A DNA stretch of 64,000 nucleotides from Pontibacter russatus (GTDB lineage Bacteria; Bacteroidota; Bacteroidia; Cytophagales; Hymenobacteraceae), in assembly GCF_009931655.1 (NCBI RefSeq), contig NZ_CP047984.1:4543001-4607000 (forward strand), written 5' to 3'. The position numbers were made by a program, and so were the translations under genes. The first letter of the stretch is position 1, and each line of letters starts with the position of its first letter. The notes beneath the pieces were generated by a model that saw only the letters and a program-made list of their open reading frames with translations, did no database searches and was not told the DNA's origin. Shown one piece after another: positions 8,987 to 19,500 of this stretch.

Positions 8987-10300
8987 TTATTTCTCTTCTA
9001 CCACCTCTCCATTCCGGTACACTACGGTCTTCAGCACTTTGCCGGCTTCGTCGTAATATTTCCAGGTGCCGGTCTCCCTGTTGTTCCGGAACTGGCCGGT
9101 TGCTTCCACCTTGCCGCTCTCAAAGTACTGCTTGTAGGGCCCGAAGCGGAGGCCGTCTTTGTGGTTGGTCTCCGACTTTAGTTTTCCCGACGGATAATAC
9201 TCGTAACTCAGCCCGACAATCTTGCCCTTTTCATACTCCTTCTTCTCCTTCACCTGACCGTTTTCGTGGTACAGCAGCCTTTCGCCCGTGAGCAGGTTGG
9301 CCTTGTAGGTTTCCGACACTTTGACCTTTTTGCCCGGCGCATCAAAGTACTGCTTCCAGTCGCCGTGCTTCTGCTTGTCCTTCAGTTGCTCCTCGGCCTG
9401 CAGGTTGCCGGAAGGGTAGTAGCGGGATGTTTTGCTGTCGTCGCCGTTGTTGCTGGATACCACTTCTTCTTTCAGGGTGCCGTTTTCGTAGTAATACTGC
9501 GCCGCGCCGTTGGGAGCGCCGTTTTTGTAGACGATGCTGCTGCGTAGCTGGCCGTTTTCGTAATAGGATTTGGAGGGCCCGTGCATTTTGCCTGCCACAA
9601 AGCCGCCTTCCGTGCTCAGTTTCCCGGATTTGAAGTAACTCCGGAACGTGCCGTTCTTTTCCCCGGCCACATTCGCCACCTCCGTTTGCAGCTGCCCGTT
9701 GTCGTAATAGGCTTTATGGGAGCCCTCAAGCATGCCGTTCCGGTAGGTAGCGTCCGTTTCGGGGTTGCCGTTGGGATAGTAGGTCTTGGCGGGGCCGTTC
9801 TGGTTGCCGTCTTTGTAGGTAATCTCCGACTTCAGCTTTCCGTCGGGGTAGTAGGCCCGCACCAGACCCTCCGGGGAGCCGTTCACAAACGCCGTCTCTG
9901 TCCTGACGGTGCCATCAGGGTAGTACGTTTTGAATAGCTTGCTCTGTTTGTCATTCTCGTAGTAGCCCTCCTGCAGCAGGCTGCCGTCCGGCTGGTACGC
10001 CTTAAACGGGCCCTGCTTCACATCCATCTCGTATGTCAGCTGCAGTTTCGGGGTGCCGTCCGGGTAAAACTCGGTATATACGCTGTCCTTCTTGCCCTCC
10101 ACAAACTTCATCAGGGCTTCGCGCTCGCCGGTAGGGTAGTAGCGGTTATAATAGCCGACGATGGCCGAGTCGGGCGTCATATAGTACACTTCCTTCACCT
10201 GCGTCCGGGCCTCGTCGTGGTAGGTGGTGACTTTCGCCTGGGCCGAGGCAAGGGTGTGCAGCAGGCACAGCATCGGGAGAAACAGCAACGATTTAAGCAT
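8987..10300 (-). CDS. Secreted MORN-repeat protein (YwqK-like)
   Basis: 437 residues: a signal peptide (MLKSLLFLPMLCLLHTLASA) followed almost entirely by tandem units of about 22-24 residues built on a pattern like YYPDGKLKSEITYKDGNQNG. This is the MORN_2 repeat that folds as a beta-hairpin ladder. Around fifteen units can be followed. Known: such proteins are common in Bacteroidota and sometimes annotated as YwqK antitoxins after a B. subtilis homologue, but no toxin gene is adjacent here. The likely role is surface or periplasmic binding; the ligand is unknown. Confidence 0.85.
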   Translation of the reverse strand: MLKSLLFLPMLCLLHTLASAQAKVTTYHDEARTQVKEVYYMTPDSAIVGYYNRYYPTGEREALMKFVEGKKDSVYTEFYPDGTPKLQLTYEMDVKQGPFKAYQPDGSLLQEGYYENDKQSKLFKTYYPDGTVRTETAFVNGSPEGLVRAYYPDGKLKSEITYKDGNQNGPAKTYYPNGNPETDATYRNGMLEGSHKAYYDNGQLQTEVANVAGEKNGTFRSYFKSGKLSTEGGFVAGKMHGPSKSYYENGQLRSSIVYKNGAPNGAAQYYYENGTLKEEVVSSNNGDDSKTSRYYPSGNLQAEEQLKDKQKHGDWKQYFDAPGKKVKVSETYKANLLTGERLLYHENGQVKEKKEYEKGKIVGLSYEYYPSGKLKSETNHKDGLRFGPYKQYFESGKVEATGQFRNNRETGTWKYYDEAGKVLKTVVYRNGEVVEEK

Positions 10301-10636
10301 ATATAAGTGCGGTAGCGGGTAATTTACGGCAGGGGAGGACTACATCCCCATATTTTATATCGATTATCAGAAACAAGAATCAGGCCCTAAGGATTCAATC
10401 AGGCGGATAGGCCCTGGGTTTATATATAAATGTAGCGGCATTGCATCAAAATACCAGTGCCCGCTTTCTGGGCCAGCCTCGTTTTGTTTTTTCGCCGGCG
10501 CGGACTTGCAGCTCGTGTCTCCTAATCTGAGATACATACGCTCCATGTTTAGCTTCTGTATAAACCTGCTATATAAACGAAGAAGCCCTACGCACTGAAC
10601 GTAAGGCCTCCAATCTATATATGCCATTGTGGCAAA
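10301..10636. other. Intergenic region without a supported gene
   Basis: 336 bases between two minus-strand genes. A minus-strand frame of 86 codons (10367-10627) is open but has no recognisable domain or ribosome-binding signal and an odd composition. It probably holds the promoter of the MORN gene. Several TATATA tracts are present. Confidence 0.5.
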
Positions 10637-11821
10637 TCACATTTTCTCAATCACGATGGAGGAGGCGCCGCCGCCGCCGTTGCATATACCGGTCACGCCG
10701 ATTTTTCCGCCTTTCTTGTCCAGCACGTTGCAGAGCGTGACGAGGATGCGCGCACCGGAGGCCCCGAGCGGGTGACCCAGCGACACGGCGCCGCCGAACA
10801 CGTTCACGTTGCCGCCCTCCAGGCCCAACTTCTGGTTGTTGGCGATAGACACCACCGAAAAAGCTTCGTTTATCTCGTAGTAATCTACCTCCGAGGCATC
10901 GATATGCGCATTTTTAAGAGCCTTCGGGATGGCGAGCGATGGGGTGGTGGTGAACCATATCGGGTCCTGCTCGGCATCCGCAAAGCCCAGTATTTTGGCA
11001 ATAGGCTTCAGGCCCAGTTCCTCGGCTTTCTCTTTGCTCATCAGCAGCACGGCCGCAGCCCCGTCGTTCAGCGTGGAGGCGTTGGCGGCGGTCACAGTGC
11101 CTTCCTTGTCGAACACCGGGCGCAGGCCGGGTATCTTCTCAAAGTTCACCTTCCGGAACTCCTCATCCTCCGACACCACCACCGGGTCCTTGCCCCGCTG
11201 CGGAACCTCCACCGGCACAATCTCGTCTTTCAGCAGGCCAGCCTCGTTTGCCTCGGCCACTTTCCGGTAAGAGCCGATGGCGTACTCGTCCTGCATCTCG
11301 CGCGTAATCTTCAGTTCACGGGCAGTGTTCTCGGCGGCATTGCCCATATGGAAGTTGTTGTACACGTCCCACAGGCCGTCCTTCAGCAAGCCGTCCGTCA
11401 TTTCGCCGTGGCCAAGCTTCGCCCCGAAGCGGGCCTTTTCCAGGTAATACGGCACGTTCGACATGCTCTCCATGCCACCCGCCACTATCACATCCTTGTG
11501 GCCCAGCATAATGGCCTGCGAGGCAAACATGATGGCCTTCGCGCCGGAGGCGCATACCTTGTTCACGGTAGTACACTCCACCTCATAGCCAAGGCCGGCA
11601 AAAATGGCCGCCTGGCGCGCGGGGGCCTGGCCCAGGTTGGCGGAGAGCACGTTGCCCATGATCACCTCCTGCACCAGGCTTTCATCGATGCCGGCTTTCT
11701 TTAAAGCACCCTTTATTGCGGCAGCCCCCAACTGGGTGGCCGTAAGGCTGGCCAGCGCCCCCCCGAAACTGCCAATCGGTGTCCGGACAGCCGAGATGAT
11801 ATAAACTTCCTTTGTTTCCAT
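10637..11821 (-). CDS. Acetyl-CoA C-acetyltransferase (thiolase)
   Basis: A biosynthetic/degradative thiolase of 394 residues that interconverts two acetyl-CoA and acetoacetyl-CoA. The nucleophilic cysteine is C90 in NKVCASGAK, the conserved histidine lies in GHPLGASGAR and the second cysteine in ICNGGGGAS. NEAF (YYEINEAFS) is also present. The length is normal. It stands alone between long intergenic regions, so operon context does not indicate whether it serves fatty-acid oxidation, ketone metabolism or another route. Confidence 0.94.
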   Translation of the reverse strand: METKEVYIISAVRTPIGSFGGALASLTATQLGAAAIKGALKKAGIDESLVQEVIMGNVLSANLGQAPARQAAIFAGLGYEVECTTVNKVCASGAKAIMFASQAIMLGHKDVIVAGGMESMSNVPYYLEKARFGAKLGHGEMTDGLLKDGLWDVYNNFHMGNAAENTARELKITREMQDEYAIGSYRKVAEANEAGLLKDEIVPVEVPQRGKDPVVVSEDEEFRKVNFEKIPGLRPVFDKEGTVTAANASTLNDGAAAVLLMSKEKAEELGLKPIAKILGFADAEQDPIWFTTTPSLAIPKALKNAHIDASEVDYYEINEAFSVVSIANNQKLGLEGGNVNVFGGAVSLGHPLGASGARILVTLCNVLDKKGGKIGVTGICNGGGGASSIVIEKM

Positions 11822-12027
11822 CGATTAATCCTGTATAGGTTTTCTCTGTGAAAGTACCAAGATTCGGGCGCAAAACCAAACGGTCGTTAGGCGGCTTAAA
11901 CCGTTGCTTGTATAGGCTGAAGGATATTGATAATAAGGCCAGAGCAAGGAAAGAGCAAAGGAAGAATGGAATGAAGCGGCACATATACCGATGCTTATCC
12001 AACGGCGCACAGCTATATATAGGCGCT

Positions 12028-12483
12028 TCAGTTGCAGCTTATATGGGCGTTATATCCTTCCAGGCTGTCTAAAGGCTGAGTCGTTTTAAGGAACTGCCCG
12101 GTGCCGAACGCGACCTCTTTGCCCTTCTCGTTGTAAAGCGTCGCCTCCGCCACAAACAACTGCCTGCTCCGCGAGCGGAGTGTTCCCACGGCTTTCAGGG
12201 TGCCGCCGCTCACCGGCCTGATCAGATTCAGCTGAAAAGATGACGTCACGATAAACACATCCTGCACCACCGACGCCACCGCAAAGTAAGCCGCATCGTC
12301 CAGCAGCTTAAAGCAGACGGCGCCATGCACGGCGTCCGCTCCATGAAAGTAAGCGGGTTCAACCGGCAGGGTGATTTCTGCTTTGGAATGAGAAACGCTG
12401 ATGCTGCTGCCTCCAAAAAGCTGCTGCACGTTGGCCTGGTGGTAGAGCCGCTCCAGCCGGCGGCAATGTTCGGTTGCGTCCAT
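12028..12483 (-). CDS. PaaI-family acyl-CoA thioesterase (hotdog fold)
   Basis: A 151-residue single-domain hotdog protein. The motif HGAVCFKLLDDAAYFA (near residue 53) matches the HGGxxxxLxDxAxxxA signature of PaaI-type thioesterases that hydrolyse small or aromatic acyl-CoAs, and the C-terminal half shows the usual strand pattern. Divergently transcribed from the VOC-protein gene. The substrate cannot be inferred. Confidence 0.85.
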   Translation of the reverse strand: MDATEHCRRLERLYHQANVQQLFGGSSISVSHSKAEITLPVEPAYFHGADAVHGAVCFKLLDDAAYFAVASVVQDVFIVTSSFQLNLIRPVSGGTLKAVGTLRSRSRQLFVAEATLYNEKGKEVAFGTGQFLKTTQPLDSLEGYNAHISCN

Positions 12484-12606
12484 ATGTCAGGTTTATATAT
12501 AGGTTTGGCAAGTATACGCATTCGAGCTTAACCACTCCTGTACCCACGGTGCTTTCATATATGCGGGCGCTTTGATAGTTTCGGGTTTTGCTTGCCTGAT
12601 GTATAT

Positions 12607-13002
12607 ATGACAACGAGCTACAAATACGGCGTGGGCATCAGCCACATAGAGTTTTGGGTAAAGGATTTGGAGGAGTCTCTCCGGTTCTACAGCCAACTGT
12701 TTCCCCTGATCGGGTGGCATGCCCTCACGCGCACATCGTACAGTTGCGGGGCGCATGAGATCTATTTCAAGGAGGTGCCGGTGCCGCTGCACGACAGCCT
12801 GGGTGTGCGCCATATATGTTTCCATGCCACCAGCCGCGAGGTGGTGGATGCTGTAGGAGCCTGGCTCACCAACACGGGCGGCAATATCATCCGGGGGCCG
12901 CAGCCCATGCCGCAGTACGATGCGAGTTACTTCACCGTCGACTTCCGCGACCCGAATGGCTTTGTGCTGGAGGTGGCGCACACGCCGGACATACGGCTGT
13001 AA
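12607..13002 (+). CDS. VOC-family (glyoxalase/dioxygenase-like) protein
   Basis: 131 residues starting at the ATG at 12607 (MTTSYKYG). An in-frame TTG at 12592 is less likely. The single vicinal-oxygen-chelate domain has an early histidine in GISHIEFWVKD, a second in RHICFHATS and a late glutamate in GFVLEVAH, consistent with metal ligands. The sequence YFTVDFRDPNGFVLEV is typical of the family. It could be a glyoxalase, dioxygenase or resistance protein; the reaction is not predictable. It converges on the TPR gene with a 9-base gap. Confidence 0.82.
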   Translation: MTTSYKYGVGISHIEFWVKDLEESLRFYSQLFPLIGWHALTRTSYSCGAHEIYFKEVPVPLHDSLGVRHICFHATSREVVDAVGAWLTNTGGNIIRGPQPMPQYDASYFTVDFRDPNGFVLEVAHTPDIRL

Positions 13003-13011
13003 CAGCCAGCT

Positions 13012-13974
13012 TTACCAGTCGGGCTTCGAATGGTCCGGGGTTCTGGTCGATTTCTTGGGAAGCTGCTGGATGTACTGCAACTCGGCATTGCGCATGGCGT
13101 CCAGCAGCAGGCGCGCCTTCTCGGGGCTCATGTTCATCTGCTGCAACCGCGCCCGCCGCATCTGGGCCCGCTCGTCGCTGTCTGATATGCCCTCTGCGCT
13201 GCCGCCCTGTGGCAGCGCAGAGCCCGACTGCCCCTCCGGGTTCAGCCCCTCCGTATCGCCTGTAGCGCTGCCGCTTTGCTGCTCCCGCTCCAGTGCGCCA
13301 TCAAGGCTATTGAGGCCCTTGCCCCGCCCTTCAGCACCGGCATTCTGTTGCTGCTGCCCGTCCGCGTCCGGGGCAGGCTGCTCTGTTTCTTCCTCTGTGT
13401 CTCCGTCGGCGTCCGGCTTCTTTTTCGGCTGCGGCTCCAGTTCGTCAGTTGCCGGTGGCGGCGAGGCGAGGCTGTCTGGCTCCTGCGCGTTTTCCTGCTT
13501 GTCCTGCTTTGCCTCGTGGTTGTCTTCGGGCGTTTCCGGGTGCAGGTCTATGTATTTTTTAAGCAGCTCGTAATTGTAGCGGGCAGCGTCGCTCCCAGGC
13601 TGGGCCACCAGGGCCGCCCTGTACAGCGCAAGCGCCTGCCGGTACTTTTTCTGTTTGGTGGCGATGTTGCCCAGTTGCAGGTGCGCCACCGACCGCAGAT
13701 GAGGGTACGGATGACTAACCAGCAGACGGTACTCCTGCTGTGCTTCCGACCAAAGCCCTGCCCGGTAGTAGGCGTGTGCCAGGTTCAATTGCAGCTGGTC
13801 GTCGTGTGCCTCCAGATCGTACACCAGGTATTTGTAAGCGGCAATGGCCCCGGCATAGTCTTCCTGCTGGTAAGCGGCGGCGGCGCGGTCAGCGTATTCG
13901 TTGATGCGCGACAGCACGTTCAGGCCGCCGTTGAAGATGCTCACCAGGAAAAGAAGGAGGAACACGGGCTTCAT
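13012..13974 (-). CDS. TPR protein of a Bat-type operon
   Basis: 320 residues with an N-terminal hydrophobic signal/anchor, TPR repeats over about residues 25-150, then a long low-complexity acidic/Gln/Pro/Ser linker (about 150-270) and a short C-terminal helix region. It overlaps the upstream VWA gene by 4 bases. Known: Bat operons of Bacteroidota pair VWA membrane proteins (BatA/BatB) with TPR proteins (BatC/BatE), originally linked to aerotolerance in Bacteroides. This is an inferred member; the low-complexity linker looks flexible. Confidence 0.75.
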   Translation of the reverse strand: MKPVFLLLFLVSIFNGGLNVLSRINEYADRAAAAYQQEDYAGAIAAYKYLVYDLEAHDDQLQLNLAHAYYRAGLWSEAQQEYRLLVSHPYPHLRSVAHLQLGNIATKQKKYRQALALYRAALVAQPGSDAARYNYELLKKYIDLHPETPEDNHEAKQDKQENAQEPDSLASPPPATDELEPQPKKKPDADGDTEEETEQPAPDADGQQQQNAGAEGRGKGLNSLDGALEREQQSGSATGDTEGLNPEGQSGSALPQGGSAEGISDSDERAQMRRARLQQMNMSPEKARLLLDAMRNAELQYIQQLPKKSTRTPDHSKPDW

Positions 13975-14942
13975 ATGCGTATCAGCTTAACGGTTATGAG
14001 CACATCCAGCACAATCAGGAACAGCGCCAGCGCCAGCGGGTATATGTATTTGTTGGCCGTCACGTCAATGGTTTTGCTTTCCCGCAGCTCGCCCTCTATG
14101 TTGTTGATGGCGCTGATTAGCCTGCTCACTTCACTCACCTGGTCGCTTACCTCAAAATACTGCCCGCCCGTCAGCTCGGCCAGTTGCAGCAGGGGCTCGG
14201 GGTTTAGGTACGTGGTGACAGTGCGGTTCTCGCTGTCCTGCTTGTAGCCCTTGCCCACGGGTATGCGGCCGCCCTCGGCGGTGCCGATGCCCAGCGTATA
14301 TACCCGAATGTTCTGCTCCCGCAACTGCGCGGCCAGGGCCTCCACGTCATCCCCAAAATCTTCGCCGTCGCTTAGCAGCACGAGCACCCGCGCCTTCTGC
14401 TCGGCGGTTTCAGGCCCGTCGTTCTGCCGCAGCTTGTCGAGCGTGAGCTGCAGCACGGGGCCGTAGTCGGTGCCGGAGTGGGGGAGCAGGCCGGTGCTGA
14501 GGGTATGGGTATAGAGCTGCAGCGCGTTCTGGTCGTAGGTGAGGGGGCTCTGGATAAAGGCCTCGTCCGAGAAGATCATCAGCCCTATCCGGTCGGAGTT
14601 GAAGTGTTCAATCAGGCGCTGGATCTCGCGCTTCGCCTTCTCCAGCCGCGAGGGCTGCACGTCTGTGGCGTTCATCGACTGCGACAGGTCCACGGCAATG
14701 TAGAGGTCTTTCCCGATGGTCCTGATTTCCTTCTTCATCGCCCCGAAGGAGGGCCCCAACATGGCAATGAGGATGAGCAGCACGTAGAGGTGGCGCAGCA
14801 CGAACTTGAACCAGACGATGTGCGGCCGCTGCCCGAAGAAGAGCGCCACCCGGCGCACCCTGAGCAGGTAGGCCACGTACAGCCCGAAGAACAGGCCGCC
14901 GAACAGGAGCTCGAGCAGGGTCAGGGTCTGGTACCAAGTCAT
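13971..14942 (-). CDS. BatA/BatB-like membrane VWA-domain protein
   Basis: 323 residues: two N-terminal membrane segments (about 8-28 and 48-65), a von Willebrand A domain with an intact metal-ion-dependent adhesion site (DLSQS: D85, S87, S89; later LLSDGEDFGDD), and a C-terminal membrane helix (about 295-318). This topology is typical of Bat proteins. It is translationally coupled to the TPR gene through an ATGA overlap. The usual moxR-like ATPase and DUF58 genes are not upstream in this window. Confidence 0.85.
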   Translation of the reverse strand: MTWYQTLTLLELLFGGLFFGLYVAYLLRVRRVALFFGQRPHIVWFKFVLRHLYVLLILIAMLGPSFGAMKKEIRTIGKDLYIAVDLSQSMNATDVQPSRLEKAKREIQRLIEHFNSDRIGLMIFSDEAFIQSPLTYDQNALQLYTHTLSTGLLPHSGTDYGPVLQLTLDKLRQNDGPETAEQKARVLVLLSDGEDFGDDVEALAAQLREQNIRVYTLGIGTAEGGRIPVGKGYKQDSENRTVTTYLNPEPLLQLAELTGGQYFEVSDQVSEVSRLISAINNIEGELRESKTIDVTANKYIYPLALALFLIVLDVLITVKLIRI

Positions 14943-15287
14943 GTGTATGGGAAACCGAAGGAAGCAGGGGCCGCTTTATAAATAAAGGCGTTGCCGCGTA
15001 CAAATATACGAAAACCCGGCACATTTATTATCCCGGCAGCCTGGGCACGAAAGCCAGTTTCTGCCGTGCATGGGGCTATATGGCATACCGCCGCATGATG
15101 CCTGCCACGCAGGGGCCTGCACCGGAAATATTTTAAGGAAACGCGGGCCCGGCAAGCTGAAGCTAATCAAACAGTTAGCCTGTGCAGGCTATATAAATTG
15201 CAGGGGCGGGGCCTAAATTTTGAGGGGCGCTATTGCAGGGTTAATGCTAATGTAGTATGTTTGCAATCTCATTAGCAGAATGAGCCC
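14943..15287. other. Intergenic region between the Bat pair and the tRNA cluster
   Basis: 345 bases. It must hold the promoter of the minus-strand Bat pair and of the plus-strand tRNAs. No gene, strong repeat or recognisable operator was seen. Confidence 0.5.
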
Positions 15288-15374
15288 GGAGAGGTGGGTG
15301 AGTGGCTGAAACCAGCAGTTTGCTAAACTGCCGTACTCGTAAGGGTACCGGGGGTTCGAATCCCCCCTTCTCCG
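15288..15374 (+). tRNA. tRNA-Ser (anticodon GCT)
   Basis: An 87-base type-II tRNA. The acceptor stem GGAGAGG pairs with CTTCTCC, the anticodon loop TTGCTAA is flanked by CAGT/ACTG arms, a long variable arm (GTACTCGTAAGGGTAC) follows, and GGTTCGAATCC closes the T-arm. Reads AGC/AGT serine codons. The discriminator is G; the CCA end is not encoded. Confidence 0.95.
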
Positions 15375-15496
15375 CAAGTGAAGGACTAAAAATTTGAAAA
15401 AAGTGTTTGGCACTATCAAATCTTCACTTATATTTGCACCGCAATTAATTGTAGCAGCTGCTCAAAACGGCTGTTCAGGTTAAAGGTAAAACAGTT

Positions 15497-15570
15497 CGGG
15501 GTGTAGCGTAGCCCGGTATCGCGCCACATTTGGGATGTGGAGGTCGTAGGTTCGAATCCTGCCACCCCGA
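15497..15570 (+). tRNA. tRNA-Pro (anticodon TGG)
   Basis: 74 bases. The acceptor CGGGGTG pairs with CACCCCG, the anticodon loop ATTTGGGAT contains TGG, the T-loop is GGTTCGAATCC and the discriminator is A. CCA is not encoded. An intrinsic terminator starts two bases after the tRNA. Confidence 0.95.
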
Positions 15571-15572
15571 CT

Positions 15573-15604
15573 AAAAAATTTCGGAAGCAATTCCGAAATT
15601 TTTT
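15573..15604 (+). terminator. Strong terminator after tRNA-Pro
   Basis: A perfect 14-base inverted repeat (AAAAAATTTCGGAA / TTCCGAAATTTTTT) with a GCAA tetraloop. A and T runs on both sides would let it work in either direction. Confidence 0.9.
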
Positions 15605-15639
15605 GTTTAAGGGAAGTCCGTCGCTTCCGCATAGACAAT

Positions 15640-15713
15640 GGTCTCGTAGCTCAGCTGGATAGAGCAACTGCCTTCTAAGCAGTAGGTCTTTGGTTCGAAT
15701 CCAAACGGGATCA
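15640..15713 (+). tRNA. tRNA-Arg (anticodon TCT)
   Basis: 74 bases. The acceptor GGTCTCG pairs (two G-U wobbles) with CGGGATC, the D-arm is GCTC/GAGC, the anticodon loop CTTCTAA contains TCT between ACTGC/GCAGT arms, and the T-arm TTTGG/CCAAA encloses TTCGAAT. Reads AGA/AGG codons. CCA is not encoded. Confidence 0.94.
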
Positions 15714-15723
15714 CTTCATTATC

Positions 15724-15760
15724 AAGCACCTATAAGTTTCAACTTATAGGTGCTTTTTTT
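15724..15760 (+). terminator. Terminator after tRNA-Arg
   Basis: AAGCACCTATAAGTT and its exact complement, separated by two bases, are followed by a run of T. It closes the tRNA cluster. Confidence 0.9.
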
Positions 15761-16552
15761 ATGTGCATACAATTTGCACACTTACCATCAGGGGGGAAAG
15801 GCAGCTGACTCCATGGGCGCCCCAGCTGCCACTTCGTAAATAAAGAAAGGGTTGCGTTTAGTACATATTTGTAACTAAAATATATGATTGACGCGATACA
15901 ACCTCTGCCTTCGCACCTGCTGCTGTTCGCTGGCTTAGACAATCTGTACCTCAGAAAAGGCTGTTTTATATACAACACTCCGCTCTTGAAATAGAAGGAA
16001 TGGCGTTATTCCCCTGCATGAAGCAATTCAGTTTTTAGTAGGTTTATCACCATAGAACATCTTTCTTCTTGTTACCTTGATGCTGACGATGGGCATGGAC
16101 AAGAATTTATGGTAAATCTACTTTCGGCAAATAAAGCTGTGAAATAACACAGGATAGCCATTAGGGGAGAAACCGCCGGGGCCATGCTTCTCACAAAGAA
16201 TAATCATAAAATATACTGAACCGCAAAGCTACATCTGTTCATAACGATGCATAAGCACATAGCTAGTATCTGGGGATGTAGTAACCAGTGTTACCAGTTG
16301 ATATATTTTAATTCCACATATGACAATTTTACTGTTCATCACCCGCAAAGGAAATCCTATTCCATTGGAAAACAGCCGTACTGCTGCTCTCCGCCAGCTT
16401 TTAACAGCCATTGCCTTGTACCCTTAGCATATACTTCCTACAGCATTGCGCTTCAACCACAAAATTCTGCCTGCACAATTCACCATTAGACCCTGAAAAA
16501 CGTAGTAATCTTTAAGAAGCCCTTCTGTCGATTGCCCTAAAATAGTCCCATT
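15761..16552. other. 792-base region without a supported gene
   Basis: Short open frames on both strands show no domain, signal peptide or good start context. The region is AT-richer than its neighbours and lies directly downstream of tRNA genes, a common integration site, but no integrase or direct repeat of the tRNA 3' end was found. It should contain the promoter of the PBP gene. Confidence 0.5.
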
Positions 16553-19500
16553 ATGGTTATCAACAACTATGTTCCCACCCACCGGGACAGGAAAGAGAGG
16601 AAGCGAGGATCCATGCTGCTATGGATATTGCTGGGGATGCTGCTTTTGTTTGTTGGCGCTGCCCTTGCTTTTTTGATGTACGAAGCCCGTACCTCCAGGC
16701 TCCAGGCGCGGGAGATCTCACGCTACGCAGCCTCCCTGGCATATGATCTGCAGCCTGGCCTCAGCGACTCGGTCGTGTATCCTGGGAACGGCCCCTTTGA
16801 CAAGCGCCTTGGGTATGCTCAATTGCCAAACCTGCTGAACCGTGGACGACAGCATGGTATGGAGGTGGCCTTCCAGTCATGTTTCTCTCCCTCCCTGCTG
16901 GAGTATACCTCCCGCGGCTATTTTGCACCTTATCAGGAGAAAACACAGACAGGCCTAAACATTATTGACAGCCGGGGCGAGTCTGTGTACCAGTCGCTTT
17001 ACCCCAGGCTTATATATGACAGTTTCGAAGCGGTGCCTTCCTTGGTGGTGCAACCCCTGCTGTTCATTGAAAACAGGGAACTGCTGGACACAGCCAGGCT
17101 ATATATGAACCCGGCTGTTGACTGGGGGCGCTTTACCAAAGCCATTTTATATGAGGCGGCCAGGTCTGTCGGGCTCGATTACAAAAGCATAGGCGGCAGC
17201 ACCCTGGCCACCCAGATGGAGAAGTACCGCCACTCTCCGGCAGGCATCACCACCGACCCCCGCGAGAAACTGCGCCAGATGGTTTCCGCCAGCGTGCGGG
17301 CGTACCAGGCGGGGCCGGAAACACTGCCCGCCCGCCAGAAAATCGTGCTTGCCTATGTGAATTCGGTCCCGCTGGCGGCGGCCCCGGGGTTTGGGGAGGT
17401 GCACGGCCTGGGCGACGGGGTGCGGGTTTGGTTCGGCGCCGATTTCGACGAGTTGAACCGGCTGCTTCGCCTCCCGGAGGCGAAGGGCGATACGCTGCTG
17501 GCGCAGGGGCTGGCGCTGCGCCAGGTCATCTCCCTGATGATTGCCCAGCGCCGGCCCTCCTATTACCTGCGTGACGGTGGCCGCGCGGAGTTAAACGCTC
17601 TCACAGGGAGCTACCTGCGCCTGCTGGCCGCCAACGGCTACATCAGTCCGCAACTGCGGGACGCCGGGCTCGCCAGGGAGGTGACATTCCGGGATTTCAA
17701 TGAAGATGCGCCCGTAACACCGAAAGAGACAGACAAAGGCATCCTGATGGTTCGTACCCACCTTTCCGAACTGCTGGGCACCACGCTATATGACCTCGAC
17801 CGGCTGGACCTCTCCGCCACCACCACACTGCAGCGTGATTTGCAGGAGCAGGTGAGCGCCTACCTCAGCCATTTGAGTGATCCCGCTTTCGCCGATTCCG
17901 TCGGACTCTTCGGGGAGCGCCTGCTTTCGCCCGCGGAGACCCGTCAGGTGCGCTACAGCTTTACCTTGCTGGAGCGCACGCCGCAGGGCAACATGGTGCG
18001 CGTGCAGACCGACAACACGGATCAGCCATTCGATATAAACGAAGGGAGCAAACTGGAACTGGGCTCCACGGCCAAGCTGCGTGTGTTTGTCACGTACCTG
18101 CAGGTGGTGGCCGAGGTTCACCAGCGCTACGCCGCACAACCCCAGCAGGCCCTGCGCGAGGCGCTGGCAAAGCCGCAGGACAACCTGACCCGCTGGGGGC
18201 TGGGCTACCTGCTGCATGCGCAGGACAAAAGCCTGCCCGCGATGCTGCGCGCGGCAACCGCGCGGCGTTATTCTGCCAGCCCCCATGAAGTGTTCTTTAC
18301 TGGCGGGGGCCAGCATACTTTCCACAACTTCCGGAGCGAGGACAACGGCAGCAACCCCACTGTGCGGGAGGCCTTGCTGAAATCCATCAACCTGCCCTTT
18401 ATAAGGTTGATGCGCGACCTGGTGCGCTACAGCACGTATCAGGTGGTGGACAACCCGGCGCAGCTGATGCAGGATGTGCGCGACCCACGCCGCCGGGAGT
18501 ACCTGACGCGGTTTGCTGACCGCGAGGGGAGGATGTACCTGCTGCGCTTCTGGCGCAAGTACAACGGCAAGAGCCCGGAAGAGCGCCTGGACCTGTTTCT
18601 CAGCGGGCTGCGCCAGAACCCGGTGCGGGTGGCCGCCTCGCACCGTTACCTCTACCCGGAAACAGACTCCGTCAGCTTCGAGAAGCTGCTGCACAGCCGC
18701 TTGCCAGGCGAGAGGCTTACCCATGCCCGCATCATGGAGCTGTACCACCGGTATGGCCCTGATGCCTACAACCTCCCGGACCAGGGCTATATAGCCCGCG
18801 TCCACCCGCTGGAACTGTGGCTGCTGAGTTACCTGCGCCGGCACCCCGGCGCAGGCTGGGCCGATGTAGTGGAGGCCAGCAAGGAAGAGCGGCAGGGGGT
18901 ATATACCTGGCTGTTTCGCACGCGCTTCAAGTATGCCCGTGACTCGCGCATCCGCACGATGTTGGAGCTGGAGGCCTTCCGGGATATGCAGGAGCGCTGG
19001 GAGAAACTCGGCTATCCTTTCGGCAGCCTGGTGCCTTCGCTCGCCACCGCCATCGGTTCTTCCGGCGACCGCCCGGCGGCGCTCGCGGAACTGATGGGCA
19101 TCATCCTGAACAATGGGGTGCGCCAGAAGTCTGTCCGCATCGACAACCTGCACTTTGCCGCCGGCACCCCCTATGAAACCGTGCTCCGGCCATTGGCAGT
19201 GGAAGCGGAGCAGGTGCTGGCGCCGGAAGTGGCCGCCGCCGTGCGGGAGGCGCTGACGGAGGTGGTGGACAAGGGCACCGCGCGCCGCCTGCAGGGGAGT
19301 TTCACCGGGGCTGACGGGAAACTTTTGGCCGTAGGTGGCAAAACCGGCACCGGCGACAACCGGCTGGTGACGGTCAGCGCCGGGGGGCACCGCCTGACTT
19401 CCCGCGCCGTCAACCGCACGGCCACTTTTGTCTTCTTCCTCGGCGACAGCCATTTCGGCACGCTGACAGCCTTTGTGCCCGGCAAACAGGCGGCAGCTTT

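Noticed and set aside
8987..10300. Reading the MORN protein as a YwqK-type antitoxin of a toxin-antitoxin pair
   Set aside because: It has a signal peptide and no adjacent toxin gene; repeat similarity alone does not support the role.
10367..10627. 86-codon minus-strand frame before the MORN gene
   Set aside because: No domain, signal peptide or good start context; listed only as intergenic.
15761..16552. Possible integrated element next to the tRNA genes
   Set aside because: No integrase, no repeated tRNA 3' end and no mobile gene in the 792 bases.
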